A stretch of DNA of 64,000 nt from an uncultured Lachnospiraceae bacterium (GTDB taxonomy: Bacteria > Bacillota > Clostridia > Lachnospirales > Lachnospiraceae), in NCBI GenBank assembly GCA_934351835.1, contig CAKRJP010000012.1, positions 20,987 to 84,986 on the forward strand, written 5' to 3'. Shown here piece by piece: positions 26,598 to 34,463 of the stretch; the first letter of the stretch is position 1, and each line of letters begins with the position of its first letter. The translations under genes and the position numbers were made by a program. Under the pieces are notes generated by a model. That model did not search any database. It was not told the DNA's origin and worked only from the letters and a program-made list of their open reading frames with translations.

Positions 26598-27647
26598 ATG
26601 TCAGAAAAATCTATCAAACCTCTTTCGAATGTCGAGACCGCAGCGTTCTGTTCCCAGATGGCAATGATCTTGCGTTCCGGGATTTCCTCCATCGAAGGAG
26701 TATCCATTATGTTAGAAGATTCTTCCGATGCACAGGAGAAAGATCTGCTGACTTCTATAAATGAGACTTTACTGAATACCGGTTCGTTTTATCTGGCACT
26801 TGAGGACACGCATGTATTTCCGGATTACATGATCCACATGGTCGAACTTGGAGAACAGGCAGGTAAATTAGACAATGTCATGGAGTCTCTTGCAAACTAT
26901 TATGAAAAAGAGGCCTCTATAAGTCAGACTGTTAAAAATGCTGTTACCTATCCGTTTTTAATGATCGTGATGATGATCCTGGTAATTTTAGTGCTGATCA
27001 CGAAGGTTATGCCCGTATTTAATCAGGTATTCCAACAACTTGGAAGTGAAATGACCGGAATGTCTCTGGCTATTCTCCAAATGGGCGAATATCTGAACGC
27101 TCATGCCATTGTGTTTATCACTATTCTGATAGTACTGGTGGCATTATTTTTCTATCTGTTCAAGACAAATAGCGGTCATGCAGTTTTACGCACCTGTTTC
27201 AAACACATTCACGGGATCAAAAATCTATCTGATCAGATCTCTTCCCGTCGTTTTGCCAGCGGTATGGCTCTGACTCTCAGCAGTGGACTGACACCGCAGG
27301 AGTGCCTCCGTCTCACCTGTAACCTGGTAGATGACCCAGAGTTTTCTTCACGTCTTATTAAATGTGAAGAATCCGTCTCCGAAGGTAATGACCTGTGCGA
27401 AACGCTGCTGAACAACCAGATTTTTTCAGGACTTTACGCCAAGATGGCTTCCATCGGTTCCAGAACCGGTGTCCTTGACGAAGTTATGGAAAAGATTGCT
27501 GCTCAGTACGAAGAAGATATCGATGCACGTTTATCCGGACTGATTGCTGCCATCGAGCCTACTTTAGTCATTATTTTATCTGTGATCGTTGGTATTATCC
27601 TTCTATCTGTGATGCTGCCACTGATCAGTATTATGGCAGGGTTATAA
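26598..27647 (+). CDS. pilC: PilC/GspF-family inner-membrane platform protein
   Basis: 349 residues from ATG 26598 (AAAGGAG upstream). Two GspF domains are visible: the first at about 13-135 (MAMILRSGISSIEGVSIM, then VELGEQAGKLDNVME), the second at about 215-335 (FASGMALTLSSGLTPQECLRL, then ASIGSRTGVLDEVMEKIA). Each is followed by membrane helices, the last at the extreme C-terminus. These proteins form the platform that couples the cytoplasmic ATPase to pilin insertion or removal in type IV pili and type II secretion. The PilT-type ATPase four genes downstream is the expected partner. Confidence 0.93.
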   Translation: MSEKSIKPLSNVETAAFCSQMAMILRSGISSIEGVSIMLEDSSDAQEKDLLTSINETLLNTGSFYLALEDTHVFPDYMIHMVELGEQAGKLDNVMESLANYYEKEASISQTVKNAVTYPFLMIVMMILVILVLITKVMPVFNQVFQQLGSEMTGMSLAILQMGEYLNAHAIVFITILIVLVALFFYLFKTNSGHAVLRTCFKHIHGIKNLSDQISSRRFASGMALTLSSGLTPQECLRLTCNLVDDPEFSSRLIKCEESVSEGNDLCETLLNNQIFSGLYAKMASIGSRTGVLDEVMEKIAAQYEEDIDARLSGLIAAIEPTLVIILSVIVGIILLSVMLPLISIMAGL

Positions 27648-27684
27648 AATTCACCGGATAAAGATTTTCAAAGAGGAGTTTATT

Positions 27685-28026
27685 ATGTCTCACCGCTTTA
27701 TAAACAAACCACAAACTTCATATTTGAGAAATATACTGATTTCCGTTCTTTTGTTTGCATGTATTTTTGCTGTTTTCTGGTCAGGAGTCTCTTCTATGCA
27801 GAAAAAAGTTGACAGTGAGGGCATACAGACTCTGCAAAATGCGGTCACACGGAGTATCACACGCTGCTATGCCGAGGAAGGAAGTTACCCGGAAAGTCTG
27901 GATTATCTCAAAGAGCATTATGGTCTCTATTACGACGAAAGCAAATATTTTATTGACTATCAGCCTCTCGGCGCAAATATTATACCGGACGTTACGATCA
28001 TCCAGAAGGGAGGCGGAAATTCATGA
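27685..28026 (+). CDS. Small pilin-like membrane protein
   Basis: 113 residues with one N-terminal hydrophobic helix (about 14-34) and a short outer domain (ITRCYAEEGSYPESLDYLKEHYGLYYD) that resembles the C-terminal part of GspG/PilE-like pilins, including the 'aitrCYa-EG-YP-sl-yL' pattern. The conserved prepilin cleavage site (Gly followed by a hydrophobic residue and Glu at +5) is missing, so it may not be processed by a prepilin peptidase. Its stop overlaps the next start by 4 bases (ATGA), indicating coupled translation. Confidence 0.7.
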   Translation: MSHRFINKPQTSYLRNILISVLLFACIFAVFWSGVSSMQKKVDSEGIQTLQNAVTRSITRCYAEEGSYPESLDYLKEHYGLYYDESKYFIDYQPLGANIIPDVTIIQKGGGNS

Positions 28027-28508
28027 AATTCCGACGTTCTGACAAGCACGCCATAGACCTGATTTTTCCGCTGGCAGTTCTATTTGTATTTGCATCTTCT
28101 TCTCTGCTGGTATTGATTTTGTCTGCGCACATTTACGCCAGTCAGACCGATCATGCAAAATCTAACTACCAGAGTTATACACCACTGGCATATATTACGG
28201 AAAAAGTACGGCAGAATGATACTGCAGGCAGCATTTCCATCCAAAACCTGAACGGTACAACCTGCCTTGCATTAAAAGGAACTTCTGATGAGATTTCCTA
28301 CACGACTTATTTGTATGTTTCAAACGGATGGCTAAAAGAACTTCTCATCCGTGACGATACAAAGGCCTCTTTGTCTGCCGGAAAAAATATTATTGAAGCA
28401 AAAGATCTTATGATCAAGGAGTTAGGGCCACAGGTTTATCAGATTACAGTAACCGCAGAGGACGGTACTTCTGATTCCAGGATTCTGACAGAAAGGAGCG
28501 GCCAATGA
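28023..28508 (+). CDS. Single-pass membrane protein, DUF4860-like
   Basis: 161 residues. One N-terminal membrane helix (about 12-38, LIFPLAVLFVFASSSLLVLILSAH), then an outer beta-rich domain (YTTYLYVSNGWLKELLIRDD). The pattern recalls the DUF4860 family, found with pilin-like genes in Clostridia; that is from memory and not certain. The stop overlaps the next start by 4 bases. Probably a minor pilin or assembly component. Confidence 0.65.
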   Translation: MKFRRSDKHAIDLIFPLAVLFVFASSSLLVLILSAHIYASQTDHAKSNYQSYTPLAYITEKVRQNDTAGSISIQNLNGTTCLALKGTSDEISYTTYLYVSNGWLKELLIRDDTKASLSAGKNIIEAKDLMIKELGPQVYQITVTAEDGTSDSRILTERSGQ

Positions 28509-29008
28509 AACATTCATCTAACAATCGCTCCGGTTTATTTCTTCTGGAAATCGTGATCGCGATTTTATTTTTCGCAATCGTCAGCGCCGTCTGCCTTCGT
28601 GCTTTTGCAAAATCGCACACACTTAGCCAGCAAGCCTCTGATACCAATCATGCCATTTCCAATATGGAAAATGTCGCAGAGCTTTTAAAGTCCGTAGATC
28701 CGGAAGATCTGAAAAATCATGACAAAATTACCACAACCTTGCAGACAGTTTATCCGGAATTATCCACACAATACCGGATATGGGACATTTATTTTGACTC
28801 TGACTGGGAAGCCTGCAATATTGATGATGCTGTCTATCAAATCACAGCAACGGATAAGACGGATATTTTCACTGATACCGTCTCAGATACTTCAACAACA
28901 AATCCGGACAACGGACAGTCTGTCCGGACTTACAAACTGACCGCCAGGAACGCATCCGACGGATCAGAGATCGAACAGCTCACTTTGAAATTGCACGCAA
29001 AGGAATAA
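28505..29008 (+). CDS. Prepilin-like protein with class III signal
   Basis: 167 residues. The N-terminus reads NRSGLFLLEIVIAILFFA: a short basic leader, Gly, then a hydrophobic run with Glu at +5 of the predicted mature form, which is the hallmark of type IV prepilins. A mature helix of about 20 residues is followed by an outer domain of about 130 residues with many Asp/Thr. This is the clearest pilin in the operon, although the +1 residue is Leu, not Phe. A prepilin peptidase to cleave it is not encoded in the window. Confidence 0.75.
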   Translation: MKHSSNNRSGLFLLEIVIAILFFAIVSAVCLRAFAKSHTLSQQASDTNHAISNMENVAELLKSVDPEDLKNHDKITTTLQTVYPELSTQYRIWDIYFDSDWEACNIDDAVYQITATDKTDIFTDTVSDTSTTNPDNGQSVRTYKLTARNASDGSEIEQLTLKLHAKE

Positions 29009-29026
29009 TATAAAAGGATATTACTT

Positions 29027-29554
29027 ATGAATCATTCTAAGAAGAATAATTTTCCACTTACAAACATCGGATCTGTCACATTGATGATGATCTTCATCGT
29101 CCTGTGCATGGTATCATTTGCGGCACTTTCGCTGTCAACTGCAGCGTCTGACTACCAGGCCGCCAAGAAGTCTGCAAAACATGTAAAGGAATATTATCAG
29201 GCCTCTAATGAAGCCGAAGAAACACTTGCCTCTATTGCCGACACACTGGAGACTGCATATCAGTCCTCGAGTAGCACAGACACTTATCTTGAACAGGTAC
29301 GGGCAGTCTATACCGAGGGAGCAACTCCTTCCCCGGGGGGCTCATCTACTTCATCAGATGTTTCTGCTCTTACTTTAGAAGACAGAGACAACGGACTCAT
29401 CATTTCTTACCGCGTAGCTCTGAACAAGAAACAGGCACTTGCTGTCTCAGTACTGGTCCAGTATGAAGATTCTCTCTACAGAATCACTTCCTGGAAAGTA
29501 GTCAACACCACTGAGTGGAAGGGCGACAATTCTGTAAAATTAATTGGCGAATAA
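29027..29554 (+). CDS. Membrane-anchored PilX-like protein of the pilus-like operon
   Basis: 175 residues. An N-terminal segment NFPLTNIGSVTLMMIFIVLCMVSFAALS leads into one membrane helix (about 16-37), followed by a long helical region (AAKKSAKHVKEYYQASNEAEETL) and a Ser-rich linker, then a beta-rich C-terminal part. The layout resembles PilX/GspK-type minor components, but similarity is only architectural. AAAAGGATATTACTT precedes the start, and the PilT gene begins 13 bases after the stop. Confidence 0.65.
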   Translation: MNHSKKNNFPLTNIGSVTLMMIFIVLCMVSFAALSLSTAASDYQAAKKSAKHVKEYYQASNEAEETLASIADTLETAYQSSSSTDTYLEQVRAVYTEGATPSPGGSSTSSDVSALTLEDRDNGLIISYRVALNKKQALAVSVLVQYEDSLYRITSWKVVNTTEWKGDNSVKLIGE

Positions 29555-29567
29555 AGGAGATTTTTCT

Positions 29568-30629
29568 ATGAACATAAATACTATAAACTTACTTCAAACG
29601 GCAGTAGATTCTCACGCATCAGACATCTTTATCATAGCCGGACGTCCGGTTTCCATGCGCCTGAACGGAGTGATCCAAACAGAAAACGGCGAACGTCTGA
29701 TGCCGGATGACACTCACGCCATCATTGATCAGATTTATCAGATGGCCGGCAATCGAAATATGTATACACTGGAAGATACAGGCGACGATGATTTTTCTTT
29801 TGCTATCCCGGGACTTTCCCGTTTCAGGGTCAGTGCCTACAAACAGCGCGGAACTTTGTCCGCAGTCATCCGTATTATTTCTTTTGTTCTTCCGAATTAT
29901 AAAGAACTGGGGATTTCAGAACGGATCATTGATTTCGCTAATTTTTCCAAGGGGCTGGTCCTGGTCACAGGTCCTGCCGGCAGTGGTAAATCCACTTCCC
30001 TCGCCTGTATTATCGACCATATTAACAAGACTTATGACAAACATATTATTACACTGGAAGACCCTCTGGAATTCTTACATCGCCACAACAAGAGTATTGT
30101 CAGCCAACGTGAGATTAATGTTGACACAGAAAGTTATGTCACCGCTCTCCGCGCCTCTCTCCGCCAGAGCCCTGATGTTATCCTGTTAGGTGAAATGAGA
30201 GACTATGAGACTATGCAGGTAGCCATGACTGCTGCTGAAACCGGACATCTGATTTTCTCGACACTGCATACTATCGGTGCTGCCAACACTATCGACCGTA
30301 TCATCGATGTATTTCCACCGAACCAGCAACGTCAGATTGCCGTACAGTTATCCATGGTACTGCAGGCAGTTGTATCCCAACAGCTTGTGCCAACGGTAGA
30401 CGGGCGCATGGTTCCTGCTTTCGAGATCATGACGGTTACCCCTGCCATTCGCAATATGATCAGGGACAACAAGATTCCACAGATTGACGGACTGATCTAC
30501 TCTTCTGCAAATGACGAGCTGATATCTATGGATGCCAGTTTGCTGAAACTATATAAAGATCAGATTATTTCAAAGGATACCGCACTTGCTTACGCATCCA
30601 ATCCAGAGATGATGAAGCGGAGACTGTAA
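29568..30629 (+). CDS. pilT: PilT-type pilus ATPase
   Basis: 353 residues from ATG 29568 (AAAGGAG upstream). Walker A GPAGSGKSTS (about 128-137), Asp box ITLEDPLEF, Walker B VILLGEMRD, His box AETGHLIFSTLHT. The PilT-specific C-terminal motif AIRNMIRD (usual AIRNLIRE) separates it from the extension ATPase PilB. PilT hexamers power pilus retraction. It closes the operon, and no PilB is present in the window, so either PilB is elsewhere or this ATPase drives the whole machine. A strong terminator follows. Confidence 0.95.
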   Translation: MNINTINLLQTAVDSHASDIFIIAGRPVSMRLNGVIQTENGERLMPDDTHAIIDQIYQMAGNRNMYTLEDTGDDDFSFAIPGLSRFRVSAYKQRGTLSAVIRIISFVLPNYKELGISERIIDFANFSKGLVLVTGPAGSGKSTSLACIIDHINKTYDKHIITLEDPLEFLHRHNKSIVSQREINVDTESYVTALRASLRQSPDVILLGEMRDYETMQVAMTAAETGHLIFSTLHTIGAANTIDRIIDVFPPNQQRQIAVQLSMVLQAVVSQQLVPTVDGRMVPAFEIMTVTPAIRNMIRDNKIPQIDGLIYSSANDELISMDASLLKLYKDQIISKDTALAYASNPEMMKRRL

Positions 30630-30650
30630 AATAGAATCGTTTTAGGAAAA

Positions 30651-30680
30651 TTTAACCCCCTCAAATTCGAGGGGGTTAAA
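30651..30680. terminator. Bidirectional terminator between pilT and rlmD
   Basis: TTTAACCCCCTC and GAGGGGGTTAAA form a perfect 12-bp stem around a 6-base loop. Both strands end in A/T-rich tails. It serves the converging pilT operon and the rlmD operon. Confidence 0.92.
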
Positions 30681-30690
30681 TAAAATAAAC

Positions 30691-32100
30691 TTATAAAACT
30701 GTTTCTTTCGTCAAAAGCACGCAGGCTTCTGTATGCACCGTATGCGGGAACTGATCCACCGCCCGCACCTTCCTAAGCTCATATCCATTCGCCCGCAGAT
30801 ACTTCACATCTCGTGCCAGTGTCGCACTGTCACAGCTGACGTACACAATCTTCTCCGGCTGCATATCCACCATCGTCTGAAGCAGTGACTCCTCACAGCC
30901 TTTCCGCGGCGGATCTACCACAATCACATCTGCATGTGCCGTCTCGCCGTTATGTTCTCTCTGATATCTGTCATAATATTCCGGCAGGACTTCTTCTGCC
31001 TTTCCAACATAAAACTCAGCATTCTCAATCCTATTGATCTTCGCATTGTTCTTTGCATCTTCAATTGCCTGCGGTACAATCTCCACACCGTATACCTGCT
31101 TTGCTTTCTGTGCAAGGAATAAAGAAATAGTTCCGATTCCACAATAGAGGTCCCACACAGTTTCCTGCCCGGTAAGACCGGCATATTCCAGTGCCTGCCC
31201 GTATAATCTCTCTGTCTGCACCGGATTGACCTGATAGAATGACAACGGCGAGATCTGATACTGCACATCGCCAATGCTGTCTGTGATATACGTCTTCCCC
31301 CACAACAGACGAATCTCATTTCCCATGATAACATTCGTCTTTTCTTTGTTAATGCTGAATGTGATACTGGTCATGCCCGGGATTTCACACAGTGAATCTA
31401 TAATCACCTGTGCATGCGGCAGTTTTGTTCCATTGATCACCAGACATACCATAATCTCATGGCTGGTAAATCCATAACGAAGCAACACATGGCGCACCAG
31501 CCCGGTATGTTTCTCCTCATCGTAGGCACTGACCTTACATTTCTTCATATAATCCAGGATCTTCTCCAGAATCTCCTGATTTACCGGAATCCCCAGTGCA
31601 CAATCTGTATTCGGGATAATGCTGTGGGTGCGTCCCGCATAAAATCCGGCGATAATATTACCTTCTTTATCTGTTCCGATCGGGAATTGTGCTTTATTTC
31701 TATAATGGAACGGTTCCTCCATTCCTATGATCGGTTCCGTAATCTGCTCCAGTAATTCTTCCGGAACTTCACCGATGCGAAGCAGATTCCCCTTTACTTT
31801 ATTCTCTTTAAATACAAGCTGTCTTCCATAATCCATCTCCTGGATCTGGCAGCCTCCACAGCGTCTTGCCATCGGACAGGCCGGCTCTTTTACTCGGTAC
31901 TCAGACGCTTCGATAACGTTCATCAGCCTTGCATAGCCATAATTTTTCTTGGCTTTCATTACTTTAGCTTCTACCACATCTCCGATAATCGCATCTTTGA
32001 TAAACAAGGTGTAGCCATCTACCTTTCCAATACCCTCACCACTAACGCCGATATCTTCAATTTTCACTGTAACAAGATCATTTTTTTTAAACATCGTCAT
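30691..32100 (-). CDS. rlmD: 23S rRNA (uracil-5-)-methyltransferase, RlmD/RumA type
   Basis: 469 residues. N-terminal TRAM domain (about 5-62), iron-sulfur cysteines C75, C81 and C84 (CPMARRCGGC) with a fourth in TDCALG, then the SAM-binding fold with LYCGIGTISLFLA, the VVDPPRKGCEE motif and the catalytic VYVSCDSATLARD. It methylates a uridine of 23S rRNA (U1939 class, possibly RlmCD-type with two targets in Firmicutes). A second in-frame ATG two codons in is also possible; neither has a strong ribosome site. It starts 3 bases after the YhaM-like gene. Confidence 0.93.
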   Translation of the reverse strand: MTMFKKNDLVTVKIEDIGVSGEGIGKVDGYTLFIKDAIIGDVVEAKVMKAKKNYGYARLMNVIEASEYRVKEPACPMARRCGGCQIQEMDYGRQLVFKENKVKGNLLRIGEVPEELLEQITEPIIGMEEPFHYRNKAQFPIGTDKEGNIIAGFYAGRTHSIIPNTDCALGIPVNQEILEKILDYMKKCKVSAYDEEKHTGLVRHVLLRYGFTSHEIMVCLVINGTKLPHAQVIIDSLCEIPGMTSITFSINKEKTNVIMGNEIRLLWGKTYITDSIGDVQYQISPLSFYQVNPVQTERLYGQALEYAGLTGQETVWDLYCGIGTISLFLAQKAKQVYGVEIVPQAIEDAKNNAKINRIENAEFYVGKAEEVLPEYYDRYQREHNGETAHADVIVVDPPRKGCEESLLQTMVDMQPEKIVYVSCDSATLARDVKYLRANGYELRKVRAVDQFPHTVHTEACVLLTKETVL

Positions 32101-32102
32101 GC

Positions 32103-33044
32103 TTAGATACTCGTCTTTCTGATATTTGACTCGAATAAACGGTTATATCCTAACCAGTCATTGCTCTTTTTCTCTTTAAATAACTCTGTCAGAGTCTGCA
32201 GTCTTGCATCTGCACAGTCGGCAAAATTAAGAGCAAATGCCTCTGCAAGTGCAGGTTTCTTCGGCGAACCGTATTCTAACTCTCCGTGATGTGCCACGAT
32301 ACAGTGCTTTAATTCACTGGCAAGTTTAGTCGGAAAATCCGGAATCGTGCGGATTGCATCATCCATCATCTCTACGCCGATTACGATATGACCAAGCAAC
32401 TGTCCATCATCAGTATAATCATTGGTCGGGAATGCAGACAATTCTTTTGTCTTTCCAATATCATGGCAGATTGCTGCTGCATATAATAAATCTTTATTCA
32501 AGATCGGATATGCTCCCACCATGTACTCGCAGAATTTCACAACACTAAGGGTATGTTCTAAAAGACCTCCGGCAAATCCATGATGTACAGTCTTCGCCGC
32601 AGAATGAGCCTTAAATACCTTGATGAATGTCTCATCATTTACGAAATAATACTCCACTGCCTGACGCAGATACTCATTATCAATCTGCTTGATATATCCA
32701 AGTAACTGTGCATACATGGACTCTGGATTCTTATCTGTCGTCGGCATATAATCTGCTGCCACATATTCTTCTTCATGGGCCTTTCTGATCTGCTTGATAT
32801 TGATCTGCAAATTATTGTTATAAGTAATGACCTCTCCATATACCTCGATAAAATCCATCTCATCATAATCTGCGATTCCACCGGAATTCGGATCCCATAC
32901 TTTTCCGTCCAGTGTTCCGGTCTTATCCTGGAGAATCAGATTATCATATGGCTTTCCATTTCTCGTCTCTGCAGAACGTCTGCTCTTACATAAATAAATA
33001 TTTCTAATCGTCTCTCCGTCACATAATGTATTAATGTATCTCAT
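32103..33044 (-). CDS. yhaM: YhaM-like 3'-5' exoribonuclease (OB-fold plus HD domain)
   Basis: 313 residues. N-terminal OB-fold (about 10-100, LCKSRRSAETRNGKPYDNLILQDKT) followed by an HD domain with HHGFAGGLLEHTLSV, the ICHDIGK metal motif and AHHGELEYGSPKKP. This matches the YhaM/CBF1 family of Mn-dependent 3'-5' exoribonucleases of Gram-positives, which trim mRNA ends. Part of a run with the HtrA-like gene upstream and rlmD downstream. Confidence 0.9.
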   Translation of the reverse strand: MRYINTLCDGETIRNIYLCKSRRSAETRNGKPYDNLILQDKTGTLDGKVWDPNSGGIADYDEMDFIEVYGEVITYNNNLQINIKQIRKAHEEEYVAADYMPTTDKNPESMYAQLLGYIKQIDNEYLRQAVEYYFVNDETFIKVFKAHSAAKTVHHGFAGGLLEHTLSVVKFCEYMVGAYPILNKDLLYAAAICHDIGKTKELSAFPTNDYTDDGQLLGHIVIGVEMMDDAIRTIPDFPTKLASELKHCIVAHHGELEYGSPKKPALAEAFALNFADCADARLQTLTELFKEKKSNDWLGYNRLFESNIRKTSI

Positions 33045-33067
33045 TTTACTAATTGCTCCTCTATCTT

Positions 33068-34324
33068 TTATTTTTCACCCGTGGTCACAGTAAATTCTAC
33101 ATCCACATAGCCATTATTTCCCTGTCTTTTTCCTGAAAGTTTTACCTTTGCACCGGCTTTCAGTTCCATAAGTGCCGAATGATATGCTGCCACATTCTCC
33201 ACAGACTTACTGTTAAATTTTGTAATGATATCTCCGGCCTGAATACCCGCTGCCATCGCAGGGGAATCGGTATCTACTTCTTTGACATAAACACCTTTTG
33301 GAATTCCCTGACCTTCAATCTCAGACGTAACATCTACGCCGTAGATTCCAATGTACGGAATCGTCTCGCCGTTTGACAGCTGTTCTATAATATCCTTCAG
33401 ATCTGTAATTCCATATGCAGTCACCAGATTCATACTTGACTGTTCTGAAATATCCTGGTCTATAATACCCACAACTTCACCGTTTATATTTATAATAATG
33501 CCGCTTCCATTATCAGCGCTGGCTATATCTGTACAGATCAGACGGTATTTGCCATCTGCTTTGTTAATCACATTTCTGTTTGACGCCACAGTACCAAATC
33601 CCATAGCGTCTGTATATCCAAACGGACTTCCCAGCACGATCACCGGATCGCCCTTTGCCACTCCGGCAGTACTTCCCAGAGTCGCTGTCTTAATCTGCGA
33701 CCATGTTGTATCATGGATCTTCTGACGATCCACCGCATAAATTCCAAGTCCCAGAGTCGCTTCCTGCTTCTTAAGCGATGCTTCAGCACTGTTTCCATCT
33801 GCAAATGTCACTTCCAGGCTCTTCACATCCTCCGACACATCCGTCTTGCCGAGAATCAAAAGCTCCTTTCCATTATCAGCGACGATCACTCCCGAAGTAA
33901 CATTCTTCGTATCGTAAGTTTCCTTCATCCACTCCTGTTCGTTGGAAATACCTGTAATCTCCACGACAGATTTTGCCGCCTCATCGCCGACTTTCGTCAA
34001 TGAATTCTGAAGCTGTCTGTAACTTTCTTCATCCAGATCCTCCATCTGCACCTGAACAGCCTGCGCCTCTTCGGTATCTGAAGATTCGGTATCTGCTTCA
34101 TCTTTCGGAATCTCTACTTTTGTCGTATTCTTCCCTATCTGCTTCTCGACCAGCGGTTTTGCCGCACAAAAACCAACACTTGCGATCACACCAAACACAA
34201 GCCCCAGTCCTGCTATTCTGACAATATCTTTCCTCGCCTTTTTCTTATCGTTCACTTCGTCTTTTATCGTTTCCTGCATAAAAGAGTATTCGTCTCTTGG
34301 ATCTTCATGCTCTGCCATAGACAC
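33068..34324 (-). CDS. HtrA-like membrane protein with PDZ domain and degenerate protease core
   Basis: 418 residues. GTG at 34324 (5 bases after AAGGAG) or ATG six bases later could start it. Cytoplasmic N-terminus, one membrane helix (about 36-56), acidic linker, trypsin-like fold (about 100-310), PDZ (about 325-415, GVYVKEVDTDSPAMAAGIQAGDIITKFN). The fold is clear (LGSPFGYTDAMGFGTVASNRN; NINGEVVGI). However, the histidine position of HtrA (usual NNHV) reads LGKTDV near 158-163, the aspartate position (usual DLAVLK) reads LGLGIY, and the usual GNSGG is DNGSG (271-275). Proteolysis is therefore unlikely; a binding or regulatory role is more probable. Confidence 0.85.
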   Translation of the reverse strand: MSMAEHEDPRDEYSFMQETIKDEVNDKKKARKDIVRIAGLGLVFGVIASVGFCAAKPLVEKQIGKNTTKVEIPKDEADTESSDTEEAQAVQVQMEDLDEESYRQLQNSLTKVGDEAAKSVVEITGISNEQEWMKETYDTKNVTSGVIVADNGKELLILGKTDVSEDVKSLEVTFADGNSAEASLKKQEATLGLGIYAVDRQKIHDTTWSQIKTATLGSTAGVAKGDPVIVLGSPFGYTDAMGFGTVASNRNVINKADGKYRLICTDIASADNGSGIIININGEVVGIIDQDISEQSSMNLVTAYGITDLKDIIEQLSNGETIPYIGIYGVDVTSEIEGQGIPKGVYVKEVDTDSPAMAAGIQAGDIITKFNSKSVENVAAYHSALMELKAGAKVKLSGKRQGNNGYVDVEFTVTTGEK

Positions 34325-34365
34325 ATTTTCTCCTTTTTAAGAATATGCGTTTACTAATCTTCTTT

Positions 34366-34394
34366 ATTATACTCTACCGCGGCAACTGTGCCAA
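34366..34394 (-). promoter_or_regulatory. Promoter of the HtrA-like / yhaM / rlmD run
   Basis: On the minus strand TTGGCA (plus 34389-34394) and TATAAT (plus 34366-34371) are separated by exactly 17 bases, a near-consensus vegetative promoter, 42 bases upstream of the first start codon. Confidence 0.7.
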
Positions 34395-34463
34395 CAGCAA
34401 ATGTTCAATATTTATCCTTTTATTTACAGGTCAAATAAGGTAGAATAGAGCCAGGTGAATGCT

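Noticed and set aside
33068..34324. Active HtrA/DegP serine protease
   Set aside because: Fold and PDZ fit, but the His and Asp positions are replaced and the GNSGG loop reads DNGSG, so an active protease call is not supported.
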